From Candidatus Cloacimonadota bacterium (GTDB taxonomy: Bacteria; Cloacimonadota; Cloacimonadia; Cloacimonadales; WRIO01), in NCBI GenBank assembly GCA_023230175.1, contig JALNXV010000077.1, forward strand, positions 1 to 11,753: a DNA stretch of 11,753 nucleotides, written 5' to 3'. Shown in pieces: positions 1 through 6,369 of the stretch (its first letter is position 1; each line of letters starts with the position of its first letter). The translations under genes were made by a program, and so were the position numbers. The notes under the pieces are model-generated. The model saw nothing but the letters and a program-made list of their open reading frames with translations. It was not told the DNA's origin and did not search any database.

Positions 1-1342
1 CAAGGGTATGTTTAAACTGTCCATGATCCGTTGCCGGCACAGCACCTATATCAATTCTTGTTCCATCGATATCTTGATCTTCAGAATCCTCATACCAGAT
101 TACACCATTTCCATTAGTATCAATATGACCTGCATCAATAAGACCTGATTTAATGCTTGATGTCCAGATTGGAGCAAGAGTAACAGGGTCTATCTGTGGG
201 TCACCGTAATGGATGTCACGGGTTACTGCATCAGCAGGAAAAGCATTATCAGTATCAATAAACCAGGAATTGGAAATGTTAAAATTATCACCGGTAATTG
301 TTCCATCAAAAATTGAATTTTTAATAACTACATTATTATCATTTTGAGGACTAGTAACATAAAAACTATTCCAAACTGAAGATATCCCCTCATTGAAAGA
401 AGTATTATTTGTATAAGTTATATTTGATGGATATGTATTATAAATATAAATTAAATCATAATAAATATTATTTATATAATCCTGAATATAAAAGGTGTTT
501 CTATCAATAATTATCTCTGAAGTAGGAGGTCTTGAACGAATATTAGCTTTAATAAATGATCTGTAATTATTTCGAGTTGTATTAATAATTTTAAATGAAT
601 TATTACGAATATGAAGTATTGGTAAGTAACTATAATCTGAATAGAAACTAACTAAATATTGTGATTTATGATATTGGTCTAAATCACTTAAAAAAAATGA
701 ATCTTCTATTGTTAAATTTGCTGCTAAAACAGAAATAGCTGATCCTTGATAATTATTTGCTTGAGAACTATGATCATTATAATTATTAATAAAATCACAA
801 GATTTAACTATCACGTGACCATTTGGTCCAAGATTATTAATTCTGATTCCTCTTGATCCGATAAATTGACAGTCCAAAATCTCAAAAACAATATTTTCAA
901 CTCCATTAATAGTGTCTGTACTATAGTTAATACCCGATTTATTTACTCCTGAATGCGTTAACTCAAACCTTATACCTGAAATAACAGGATTAGATGATCG
1001 AAGTAATATACCGGGAACATTATGAGCCCTGATTATAAAATTGCTTATCTTACTTAAGTTATTTATATCTGTAAGGTCAATTTGTCCGTTAATTATTGGA
1101 CGATTATTTCTTGATATACCTTTTAAAGTAATATTTTTATTACTCCAGGAAATACAATTATTATATGGGTCAGCTTCATATTCTCCGGGATAAACCAATA
1201 CCGTTCCTCCATCCGGACAATCTGCAACAGCTTCTTGAATTGTTTGATAACAATCAGGATTTCCAGGTCTTACTACAAGTGTTTGTGCGTTTAATACAGC
1301 AAATAATGTAATTGCTATACATAGTATGATTATTTTTTTCAT
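1..1342 (-). CDS. Secreted parallel beta-helix (pectin-lyase-like) protein, 3' end outside window
   Basis: An open frame of 447 codons runs from the ATG at 1342-1340 to the window edge without a stop, so the C-terminus is missing. The start has a good Shine-Dalgarno, AAGGAG, 7 bases upstream. Residues 1-19 are a signal peptide (MKK, hydrophobic core, LNA then Q). Residues 32-55 (YQTIQEAVADCPDGGTVLV, YPGEY) match the opening of secreted right-handed beta-helix proteins. Next come many short Asn-rich, beta-strand-like turns (for example NNSF, RNTF, KNSIF) to about residue 360. Residues 400-435 (LIDAGHIDTNGNG, DIDGTRIDIGA) form the usual end of this domain in FCB-group surface proteins. A C-terminal sorting domain like those of the two neighbouring secreted proteins would be expected downstream, but this is not visible. 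The ligand or substrate is unknown; no pectinase catalytic residues are claimed. Confidence 0.85.
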   Translation of the reverse strand, partial: MKKIIILCIAITLFAVLNAQTLVVRPGNPDCYQTIQEAVADCPDGGTVLVYPGEYEADPYNNCISWSNKNITLKGISRNNRPIINGQIDLTDINNLSKISNFIIRAHNVPGILLRSSNPVISGIRFELTHSGVNKSGINYSTDTINGVENIVFEILDCQFIGSRGIRINNLGPNGHVIVKSCDFINNYNDHSSQANNYQGSAISVLAANLTIEDSFFLSDLDQYHKSQYLVSFYSDYSYLPILHIRNNSFKIINTTRNNYRSFIKANIRSRPPTSEIIIDRNTFYIQDYINNIYYDLIYIYNTYPSNITYTNNTSFNEGISSVWNSFYVTSPQNDNNVVIKNSIFDGTITGDNFNISNSWFIDTDNAFPADAVTRDIHYGDPQIDPVTLAPIWTSSIKSGLIDAGHIDTNGNGVIWYEDSEDQDIDGTRIDIGAVPATDHGQFKHTL

Positions 1343-1457
1343 CGATAAACTCCTTAAAATTTTTATTTATTCTTTATAAAAAAACGAGAGTTAAATAGGT
1401 TAAACGAATTTATTATGGCTTCCAATACTGATATTTTTACTATAAGATGTATATCCA

Positions 1458-1508
1458 TATAGTATAGTATAGTATAGTATAGTATAGTATAGTATAGTAT
1501 AGTATAGT
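1458..1508. repeat. Pentanucleotide tandem repeat (AGTAT), about 10 copies
   Basis: The 5-bp unit AGTAT is repeated without error from 1458 to 1508, ending where the next unit changes to AGTGT. On the minus strand, the coding strand of the downstream beta-helix gene, the array reads as overlapping TATACT boxes every 5 bases. It lies 116-166 bases upstream of that gene's start codon. Perfect short tandem repeats of this length tend to change copy number by slipped-strand mispairing. A role as a variable promoter element is inference. Confidence 0.9.
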
Positions 1509-1744
1509 GTCTAAATATTAAATAATTCTTAAACACAATTCTTGGCTCATAATCGACATAAAGTCTTTCAAAAAAACTCATCCTACATATAATCCTTAAA
1601 ACCTTACATTTAAAATTAATTTCAAATTACCATAATTACGATATTAAATTTTAATAAATACTTCTATTATGCTATTTTTAATATTTTAAAATTATTTGTC
1701 AAGAAAAAAATAAATATTTTGTAAAAAATGTGAATGTCAATGCT

Positions 1745-1771
1745 ATAAAACTACAAGCTGGAAGCTCGTAG
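1745..1771 (-). terminator. Rho-independent-type terminator of the 1806-3785 gene
   Basis: Read on the minus strand, the hairpin has left arm CTACGAGCT, loop TCC and right arm AGCTTGTAG, with one mismatch in nine pairs, followed by TTTTATA. It starts 35 bases after the TAG stop of the large secreted-protein gene. The same hairpin, with changed bases, recurs in the repeat region at 5472-5492 and 5543-5563, so it may also be a member of a dispersed repeat family. Confidence 0.55.
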
Positions 1772-1805
1772 AACAATAATTGAAATTATTCAACAGCCAC
1801 AAATA

Positions 1806-3785
1806 CTATCTCATAATAAGCATCTTTTTCATTTGACTTAAATTATCAAAACTCACTTTATAAAAATAAACACCTGAACTAACTAATTTATCATTATCAT
1901 CTTTTGTGTCCCAGGTTATAAGTTTATCTCCTGACTTGCATTCTTCATTAAATAGTGTTTTGACTTTTTGTCCTTTAATGTTAAATATTTCTATCTTAAG
2001 TTGGGTATTATTATGTAATTTTAATGCAATATGGACTAAATCTTTGACCGGATTAGGATAACTTGAAATAGACAATGATGCTTCATTAACGACATCTTCG
2101 ATACCGGTAGGATTAAAAGTTCGTTTTACTGTAGGCATTGATTCACCTTCAGGGTTGGTATAAACTGCCGTTAAATAATATGTATTAATAAGACTATTAT
2201 CAAGTTCATTGTCAGTATAACTCAATTGTGTCTCATCTAAAGTCGCAATGATTTCATCATTTCGATAAACATTGTATCCGGACAAAACCGGAAGGTCTTC
2301 AATATCGTTAGGATAAATTGGAGCTACCCAAGACAAATTTACATCATTATCTACTAAAGATGCTTCAAAATTATTTGGTGTTTTAAACGCAATATTATCA
2401 AAAAATAAGGCTATGTTAGGACCACCTTGATGCCACATATCAAAATTAAATGTATCATAATTAGAATCATGAGAAAAATAAAAGCATCTTAAATTCCCAT
2501 CCGGTGAAACAGCAGAGCTTTTAATTCTAATAATTAAGTAGTTTTTGTCTATCTCAAAAGGTGTGTCAAGTTGAATTTTTGTCCAAGTAGTCTCATTATT
2601 AAAATCAGCAACTCCTTCGAAACCTCTTGTAAATAAGCTGTCAGGAATGCTTAATATGCCTGTATTTGTTTGACTGGCATATAAATCCATAACAACATTA
2701 TATGAAAAAGGCTCTGCTGATGCATAGTCATAAGATATTGTGCTTATTCTTCCTCTTGAATTATTTGGTATACTATAAACCGTATATAAAGTTTCCCAAG
2801 ATGTGGTATCATAATTGAATGGGTAAGAAAAACTGTTATTTTCAAAACCAAATTGAATGTTTCCATAAGAAGGAGCAGGAACTACTTCTGCTTTACAATT
2901 TATAATATATTGAGGATTTTGTGAATCATTTGTATTCAAAATTATCTGTTCTTCATAATATCCCGGCATTTCAGTATTACAGTGAAATAAAAGTTCTTCA
3001 CTCTCAACGCTTTGGATAGTTAAATTCTCAGTGATAGGTGAAAAATGTTCTGATGAAGTAGCATTTACTATTAATGGCTCAGAACCGGTATTAAAAATCG
3101 GTAATGCTATATTCATATCATTACCTTGATAAAGTCTTTCAAAGTCAATTTCTGTATTAAAAATCCTTGAAGTAGCTACTTCAGGTATTATACCAATTTC
3201 AACATCTTCCAGACAGAATGTTGGATCAGCATATTCATGACCATAACCCACGATAATTTGTCTATAAAATTGCAAAATATTATACTCCGTATCAGGTAAT
3301 TTAAATAAAAAACGCTTATAATCAAGTGGATAAGATACTGTTGCAATATCAATATATTCAGGGAAAAATGAATAATTTGAAACCATTCTTAATTCCATAC
3401 TATTATAATAGCGATTACCACATGCATTAAACATAAAATATTTATTTTGAGGATTCTCAATCTTGGGCAAATTTATATATAACGCTGTTGGCTCTTCATA
3501 AATAGCATCTTGAGTTGAATAGAGATATTTTGATTGCCATATTGGGCTGGGAGTAGAATATGCTTTAACATAAACAGGGACAGGATAGTCATAAAAATGA
3601 TATTTTGCATCCCAACCATAAGGTAAAGTTCCTACTTCTTCATCTTCAAAATCCATAAAATAAGGATAATCTGTAATCCAGATATCTTCTTCCTTTGTAG
3701 AACTATCTTCAATTAGATTGTTTTGAGCATAAGCAAAAATACTCAGACAAAGCATAAATACCAAAACCAATAATTGTTTTTTCAT
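1806..3785 (-). CDS. Secreted multidomain protein with Fn3 and FlgD-Ig-like C-terminal sorting domain
   Basis: The product is 659 residues from the ATG at 3785. A GTG one codon earlier is too close (2 bases) to the AGGAGG box, while the ATG sits 5 bases from it, so the ATG is preferred. Residues 1-20 form a signal peptide ending FAYA. Residues 40-200 (YPYFMDFEDEEVGTLPYGWD) look like the N-terminal module of choice-of-anchor / MAM-like surface proteins. Residues about 205-300 resemble an ASH-type Ig domain (IDFERLYQGN, IFNTGSEPLIV). Residues 305-468 are a beta-rich module of unknown type. Residues 470-555 are a fibronectin type III domain (NFEASLVDNDVNLSWVAP, SGYNVYRNDE). Residues 570-659 are a FlgD-Ig-like / type IX sorting-like domain (SISSYPNPVKD, IFNIKGQKVKTL, SSGVYFYKV). 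It is likely an extracellular or surface-attached protein. Substrate and partner are unknown, and no catalytic motif was seen. Confidence 0.88.
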   Translation of the reverse strand: MKKQLLVLVFMLCLSIFAYAQNNLIEDSSTKEEDIWITDYPYFMDFEDEEVGTLPYGWDAKYHFYDYPVPVYVKAYSTPSPIWQSKYLYSTQDAIYEEPTALYINLPKIENPQNKYFMFNACGNRYYNSMELRMVSNYSFFPEYIDIATVSYPLDYKRFLFKLPDTEYNILQFYRQIIVGYGHEYADPTFCLEDVEIGIIPEVATSRIFNTEIDFERLYQGNDMNIALPIFNTGSEPLIVNATSSEHFSPITENLTIQSVESEELLFHCNTEMPGYYEEQIILNTNDSQNPQYIINCKAEVVPAPSYGNIQFGFENNSFSYPFNYDTTSWETLYTVYSIPNNSRGRISTISYDYASAEPFSYNVVMDLYASQTNTGILSIPDSLFTRGFEGVADFNNETTWTKIQLDTPFEIDKNYLIIRIKSSAVSPDGNLRCFYFSHDSNYDTFNFDMWHQGGPNIALFFDNIAFKTPNNFEASLVDNDVNLSWVAPIYPNDIEDLPVLSGYNVYRNDEIIATLDETQLSYTDNELDNSLINTYYLTAVYTNPEGESMPTVKRTFNPTGIEDVVNEASLSISSYPNPVKDLVHIALKLHNNTQLKIEIFNIKGQKVKTLFNEECKSGDKLITWDTKDDNDKLVSSGVYFYKVSFDNLSQMKKMLIMR

Positions 3786-3818
3786 CACATCCTCCTAGTA
3801 ATTATATTTCTTAATACT

Positions 3819-3847
3819 AAATTACATCTAATATTTTTTATTGTCAA
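3819..3847 (-). promoter_or_regulatory. Probable sigma70-type promoter for the 1806-3785 gene
   Basis: On the minus strand a perfect TTGACA (3847-3842) is followed after 17 bases by TAATTT (3824-3819), a weak -10 box. Transcription would begin near 3812, giving a leader of about 25 bases with the AGGAGG box just before the start. The -35 and spacing are good and the -10 is poor. Confidence 0.45.
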
Positions 3848-3941
3848 GATTTTTATTTACTTATTTTATACTTTTAATTCACATTGTAAATAATCATAGA
3901 TTTATATCGTTTTCTCTTTACTAAGTTTTAAAATAAAATTC

Positions 3942-3969
3942 TTGACAATCTAAAAGCAACATTTATTAT
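3942..3969 (+). promoter_or_regulatory. Probable sigma70-type promoter for the secreted cyclophilin gene
   Basis: TTGACA at 3942-3947 is followed after 16 bases by TATTAT at 3964-3969 (TTATAT two bases on is an alternative). Transcription would begin near 3976. That leaves a very short leader, in which GGAGG at 3982-3986 serves the ATG at 3992, and it argues against the earlier in-frame ATG at 3980. The site is divergent from the promoter of the left-hand gene. Confidence 0.5.
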
Positions 3970-3991
3970 ATTAAATATAATGGAGGAAAAA

Positions 3992-5092
3992 ATGAAAATC
4001 AAAATAATTATTATTATACTTATCATACTTATGTCTCAAAGTTTATATGCAAGGCGTTTTGCTCGTTGGCACACAAATATGGGAAATTTCACAGCTGAGA
4101 TCAGATTTGATCTTATGCCTATAACAGGATTTAATTTTATCCAATTAGCAGAAAACCATTTTTATGATAACTTAATCTTTCACAGAGTTATTGATGATTT
4201 CGTTATTCAGGATGGATGCCCCTTAGGTACCGGTACGGGCGGACCGGGTTATACTATTGAAGATGAATATTGTGATGAACTCATTCACGACCAACCCGGG
4301 ATGTTGGCTATGGCAAAAACTAACCAACCAAATTCTGCCGGCTCACAATATTATATTACCTTGGCAGCTCTTCCTCATCTAGATGGTAATTATGCAGTAT
4401 TTGGCAAAGTTTTCGAAGGACTTGACGTAGTATTTGACATAGGACAGGTTCCCACAAACTCAAATGATAAGCCCATAGAACCGGTGGTGATAGATTCTTT
4501 AAGGATGCTTTCATTAGAGATAAACTCTATAACTCCAAATCCAAATGAAATTATTGAAACTAATAATAATACTATTCAATTTATTGTTGATGCTTTAGAT
4601 ATATTTACTTTTGAAATTCCTGCTTATGCCTGGTACATTGACGATGAATTAATTGAAAATCAAAATACAGGAATATTCAATACCGTTTTAAATGATTATG
4701 GTACATATAATGTTAAATGTTTAGTAATTGCTCAAGATATTACTTATCCAATAAACTGGACTGTAAATTATACAGAAAATGTCAATATCACTGACCCGAC
4801 TTTGAATATAAATAAACCAATCCTACTAAGTTCATATCCAAACCCGTTTAAAACAAAAACAATCTTGGAAACCAATATTAAACAACCAGGATTAATCGAA
4901 ATAAATATTTACAACATTAAAGGTCAAAAAATAAAATCTCTAATCAATGAAACTAAAGCTATCGGCATTTATCACTATGAATGGGACGGAACTGATAACA
5001 ACAACAAACAAATTACCACCGGCATCTATACTATTGAAATAAAACATAATAATCAAAAAATTGAATTATCAAAGATTTCATACATAAAATAA
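3992..5092 (+). CDS. Secreted cyclophilin-type peptidyl-prolyl cis-trans isomerase with C-terminal sorting domain
   Basis: The product is 366 residues. An in-frame ATG at 3980 exists, but GGAGG (3982-3986) lies inside that extension and is 5 bases from the ATG at 3992, which is preferred. Residues 1-20 are a signal peptide ending SLYA. Residues 21-172 are a cyclophilin domain that accelerates prolyl cis-trans isomerisation. The FHR motif holds the catalytic Arg (R65). FVIQDG supplies the conserved Phe70 and Gln73. GTGTGGPGY, MAKTNQPNSAGSQYYI and LDGNYAVFGKV follow in the usual order. The Trp of eukaryotic cyclophilins is His here, as in many bacterial forms. Residues about 175-270 resemble an Ig/PKD-type module (AWYIDDELI...YGTYNVKC). 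Residues 278-366 are a FlgD-Ig-like sorting domain (LSSYPNPF, IYNIKGQKIKSL, TTGIYTIEI). It probably acts outside the cytoplasm as a folding catalyst for exported proteins. The attachment of a sorting domain is less usual. Confidence 0.92.
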   Translation: MKIKIIIIILIILMSQSLYARRFARWHTNMGNFTAEIRFDLMPITGFNFIQLAENHFYDNLIFHRVIDDFVIQDGCPLGTGTGGPGYTIEDEYCDELIHDQPGMLAMAKTNQPNSAGSQYYITLAALPHLDGNYAVFGKVFEGLDVVFDIGQVPTNSNDKPIEPVVIDSLRMLSLEINSITPNPNEIIETNNNTIQFIVDALDIFTFEIPAYAWYIDDELIENQNTGIFNTVLNDYGTYNVKCLVIAQDITYPINWTVNYTENVNITDPTLNINKPILLSSYPNPFKTKTILETNIKQPGLIEINIYNIKGQKIKSLINETKAIGIYHYEWDGTDNNNKQITTGIYTIEIKHNNQKIELSKISYIK

Positions 5093-5147
5093 TATATGAT
5101 AACTAACAACGAAGTTGTCTGAGACCGTGAATTACTTATCATCACAT

Positions 5148-5200
5148 TAGCCGGACTTGACTTGCAACGAAGCGAAGCAAGTGTGAGTTAAGAACGGCTA
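5148..5200. repeat. Nested inverted repeat (two-step hairpin)
   Basis: TAGCCG (5148-5153) pairs perfectly with CGGCTA (5195-5200). Inside it ACTTGC (5160-5165) pairs with GCAAGT (5177-5182) around the loop AACGAAGCGAA, and a short CTT/AAG pairing lies between. A smaller hairpin, ACAAC-GAA-GTTGT, sits just left at 5106-5118, 13 bases after the stop codon of the cyclophilin gene. No U-tract follows, so this is not a standard terminator. The loop resembles that of the adjoining element (GAAGCG core), suggesting a repeated module. Confidence 0.6.
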
Positions 5201-5268
5201 GGTCATATCACTGCAAGCGAAGCGTAGCAGTCAATAGATAGCTTCTTCACAAGCTCAACGCAATGACC
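5201..5268. repeat. Cloverleaf-like inverted repeat with two inner hairpins
   Basis: GGTCAT (5201-5206) pairs perfectly with ATGACC (5263-5268). The enclosed stretch holds two further perfect hairpins: ACTGC (5210-5214) with GCAGT (5227-5231), and AGCTT (5240-5244) with AAGCT (5251-5255). The result is a three-way junction about 68 bases long. It is not a tRNA: there is no T-arm consensus or anticodon arm geometry. It directly abuts the preceding nested inverted repeat. It could be a structured RNA, a small non-autonomous mobile element or a recombination site. Confidence 0.55.
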
Positions 5269-5272
5269 GGAC

Positions 5273-5313
5273 AAAGCATTCGGATTCCTGATTTAAACGA
5301 ATTTTGCTTTTTT
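5273..5313 (+). terminator. Possible terminator downstream of the cyclophilin gene
   Basis: AAAGCATTCG (5273-5282) pairs with CGAAT and GCTTT (5298-5302 and 5306-5310) with a 3-base bulge, and the second arm runs into six T residues (5308-5313). It lies about 180 bases after the stop codon of the plus-strand gene. The long loop and bulge make it a weak candidate. Confidence 0.3.
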
Positions 5314-5361
5314 ATTTTAACTATATATCTTTCAATGGTTTACATCAAACAAGGTTTAAGG

Positions 5362-5395
5362 GACCTCCAAGATGCTTTAAAGCATCCCGGAGGTC
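5362..5395. repeat. Strong palindrome / long inverted repeat
   Basis: GACCTCC (5362-5368) pairs with GGAGGTC (5389-5395). Between them is a perfect 16-base palindrome, GATGCTTTAAAGCATC (5371-5386), with a 2x2 mismatch (AA/CC) between the two stems. There is no T-tract on either side. It looks like an intergenic repeat or protein-binding palindrome rather than a terminator. Confidence 0.65.
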
Positions 5396-5430
5396 ACCTG
5401 TATCATTGTTATGTAATTCTTGATATTTTG

Positions 5431-5643
5431 TGCAAGCAGGGATGCTCGCACAACAAAAAAACGTAAATGTTCTATAAGCTTCCAGCTTGTAGAAAAAAGA
5501 ATGCAAGCAGGGATGCTCGCACAACAAAAAAACGTAAATGTTCTATAAGCTTCCAGCTTGTAGAAAAAAGAATGCAAGCAGGGATGCTCAGATAAAGTTG
5601 TTCGAGCTTTCAACTTGAACGATATTTTCACAACAAATAAAGG
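5431..5643 (+). repeat. 71-bp tandem repeat, two identical units plus one diverged unit, each with a GGGA-loop hairpin
   Basis: Units begin at 5431, 5502 and 5573. The first two are identical; the third keeps only its first 17 bases, yet the next CAAGGATG still falls 71 bases on. Each unit opens with a hairpin: GCAAGCA, loop GGGA, TGCTCGC (5432-5449, 5503-5520, shortened at 5574-5589). The identical units also hold a second hairpin, CTATAAGCT, loop TCC, AGCTTGTAG (5472-5492 and 5543-5563). The third unit has GTTCGAGCT, loop TTC, AACTTGAAC (5600-5620). On the plus strand each first hairpin displays CAGGGATG with GGA in the loop, a CsrA-like site. Confidence 0.9.
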
Positions 5644-5735
5644 TACAAACAAGGATGTTTATACAACAAATAGCAGTACAAACAAGGATGTTTATACAAC
5701 AAATAGCAGTACAAACAAGGATGTTTATACAACAA
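5644..5735 (+). repeat. 33-bp tandem repeat, 2.8 identical units, each with an AGGA-loop hairpin
   Basis: Units begin at 5644, 5677 and 5710; the last stops after 26 bases. Each contains AAACA, loop AGGA, TGTTT (5647-5660, 5680-5693, 5713-5726) followed by ATACAACAA. The unit is related to the first half of the 71-bp unit: both have the pattern CAA-N-CA-R-GGATG, with paired changes G:C to A:T in the stem, and share ACAACAAA after it. The core ACAAGGATGT equals the core of the E. coli CsrA selection consensus RUACARGGAUGU. Confidence 0.9.
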
Positions 5736-5755
5736 TATTATCAGATAAGCTACTT

Positions 5756-5806
5756 AAAAAAAATAAAGAACTTAAATGATGAAAAACTTAACTTTTCATT
5801 ATTTAA
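5756..5806 (-). terminator. Terminator of the flagellar operon
   Basis: TTAAATGATGAAAA (5772-5785) pairs along 14 bases with 5793-5806 (one G.U pair) around a 7-base loop. On the minus strand the hairpin is followed by TTCTTTATTTTTTTT, with the main U-run at 5763-5756. It lies about 95 bases beyond the stop codon of fliW, the last gene of the minus-strand operon. The stem is AU-rich, so termination may be partial. On the plus strand no U-run follows. Confidence 0.5.
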
Positions 5807-5836
5807 AATCTTCTAAACTCAGGTAGAAACAAAACA

Positions 5837-5895
5837 CCAAATAATCCCGTCCCTGGGAATCCGCAATGCGGTAAGAATCCCTTCTTAATATTTGG
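5837..5895. repeat. Branched inverted repeat in the fliW 3' region
   Basis: CCAAATA (5837-5843) pairs with TATTTGG (5889-5895). Inside are CCGC (5861-5864) with GCGG (5868-5871), loop AAT, and TAAGAA (5872-5877) with TTCTTA (5882-5887), loop TCCC. On the minus strand, which is the transcribed strand after fliW, the second loop reads GGGA. The element begins 7 bases after the fliW stop and could serve as mRNA 3' end protection or as another member of the region's hairpin repeats. Confidence 0.5.
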
Positions 5896-5901
5896 CATTT
5901 G

Positions 5902-6348
5902 CTATACGACTTGTTCAATCATATCTTCAGATAAAAGACGATACTTAATGTCATAATCAACATCATCAACTATCATTTGTTTTGCTTTGTTATTTTTAAC
6001 ATTAATCAAAACCGGGCCTTTAAGATTAGCAGTCATACGAGAAGGTTCTCGTGGTACTGTAACTAAGACAAGAACGACTACATCTTCAGCTTTTTCTACT
6101 TCAATATCTTTTAAATCAGATCTATGAGCATTAATCACATAATCAGCTTTAAAAAGATTTGGATCAGTAACAACAAAAGCCAAAGAAGGTTCTTCAGTAG
6201 ATTGCATCCATTTTAATGGAGAGCTTTCATCAACATCAAGCAAGACATAATTTTTAACATCAGGAAAACCAAGTATTCCTGAAGGGAAAGTAATGACAGT
6301 ATTGTCATTTACTTCAATTTCACCGAAACGAGTTGTGTAGATTTTCAT
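5902..6348 (-). CDS. fliW: Flagellar assembly factor FliW
   Basis: The product is 148 residues, the normal FliW length. In studied bacteria FliW binds the RNA-binding regulator CsrA and is displaced by flagellin, so that flagellin translation follows the rate of export. Family motifs in order: MKI..TRFGEIEV at the start, FPSGILGF (21-28), LKWMQSTEEPSLAFVV (45-60), VTVPREPSRMTANLKGPVLIN (split around 97-116) and KQMIV (123-127). The ATG at 6348 has AAAAGGAG six bases upstream. It is the last gene of the operon, 21 bases after flgL and separated by flgL from csrA, its expected partner. A terminator-like hairpin follows at 5756-5806. Confidence 0.96.
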   Translation of the reverse strand: MKIYTTRFGEIEVNDNTVITFPSGILGFPDVKNYVLLDVDESSPLKWMQSTEEPSLAFVVTDPNLFKADYVINAHRSDLKDIEVEKAEDVVVLVLVTVPREPSRMTANLKGPVLINVKNNKAKQMIVDDVDYDIKYRLLSEDMIEQVV

Positions 6349-6369
6349 TTTTTACTCCTTTTAAATTTA

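Larger units (their letters stand above)
1343..1805. other. Gene-free AT-rich spacer upstream of the beta-helix gene
   Basis: This spacer lies between two minus-strand genes. It holds a pentanucleotide tract (1458-1508), a terminator hairpin (1751-1771) and a small AT hairpin, AATAAT/ATTATT with loop TGAA (1775-1790). On the minus strand TTGACA occurs at 1740-1735, and again just left of it within CTTGACAAAT near 1697-1702. Both could be -35 boxes for the beta-helix gene, but neither has a convincing -10 at normal spacing. The 72-codon frame at 1363-1581 is not accepted as a gene. Confidence 0.6.

Noticed and set aside
1363..1581. 72-codon minus-strand frame upstream of the beta-helix gene
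   Set aside because: Its middle is simply the AGTAT tract translated as YTILY repeats, and the start has only a poorly placed AGG. The N-terminal FERLY shares 15 bases (1558-1572) with the ASH-like domain of the neighbouring secreted protein (3129-3143), so a decayed fragment is possible, but one short match is too little to call a pseudogene.
5201..5268. tRNA gene
   Set aside because: The cloverleaf-like fold is close to tRNA length, but it has only two inner arms, no T-loop consensus, and a six-pair outer stem without a plausible discriminator or CCA region.
5472..5563. Plus-strand terminators at the CTATAAGCT/AGCTTGTAG hairpins
   Set aside because: On the plus strand each hairpin is followed by A residues, not U, and on the minus strand no U-run follows directly. 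Their exact repetition points to a repeat element.
5263..5652. Three overlapping small frames (5263-5466 plus; 5345-5527 and 5377-5652 minus)
   Set aside because: They arise from the tandem units and the palindrome, contain repeated peptides in register with the DNA repeats, and lack ribosome binding sites.
5431..5735. CRISPR array
   Set aside because: The repeats are directly tandem (71 or 33 bp period) with no unique spacers of constant length between short identical repeats, and no cas gene is present.
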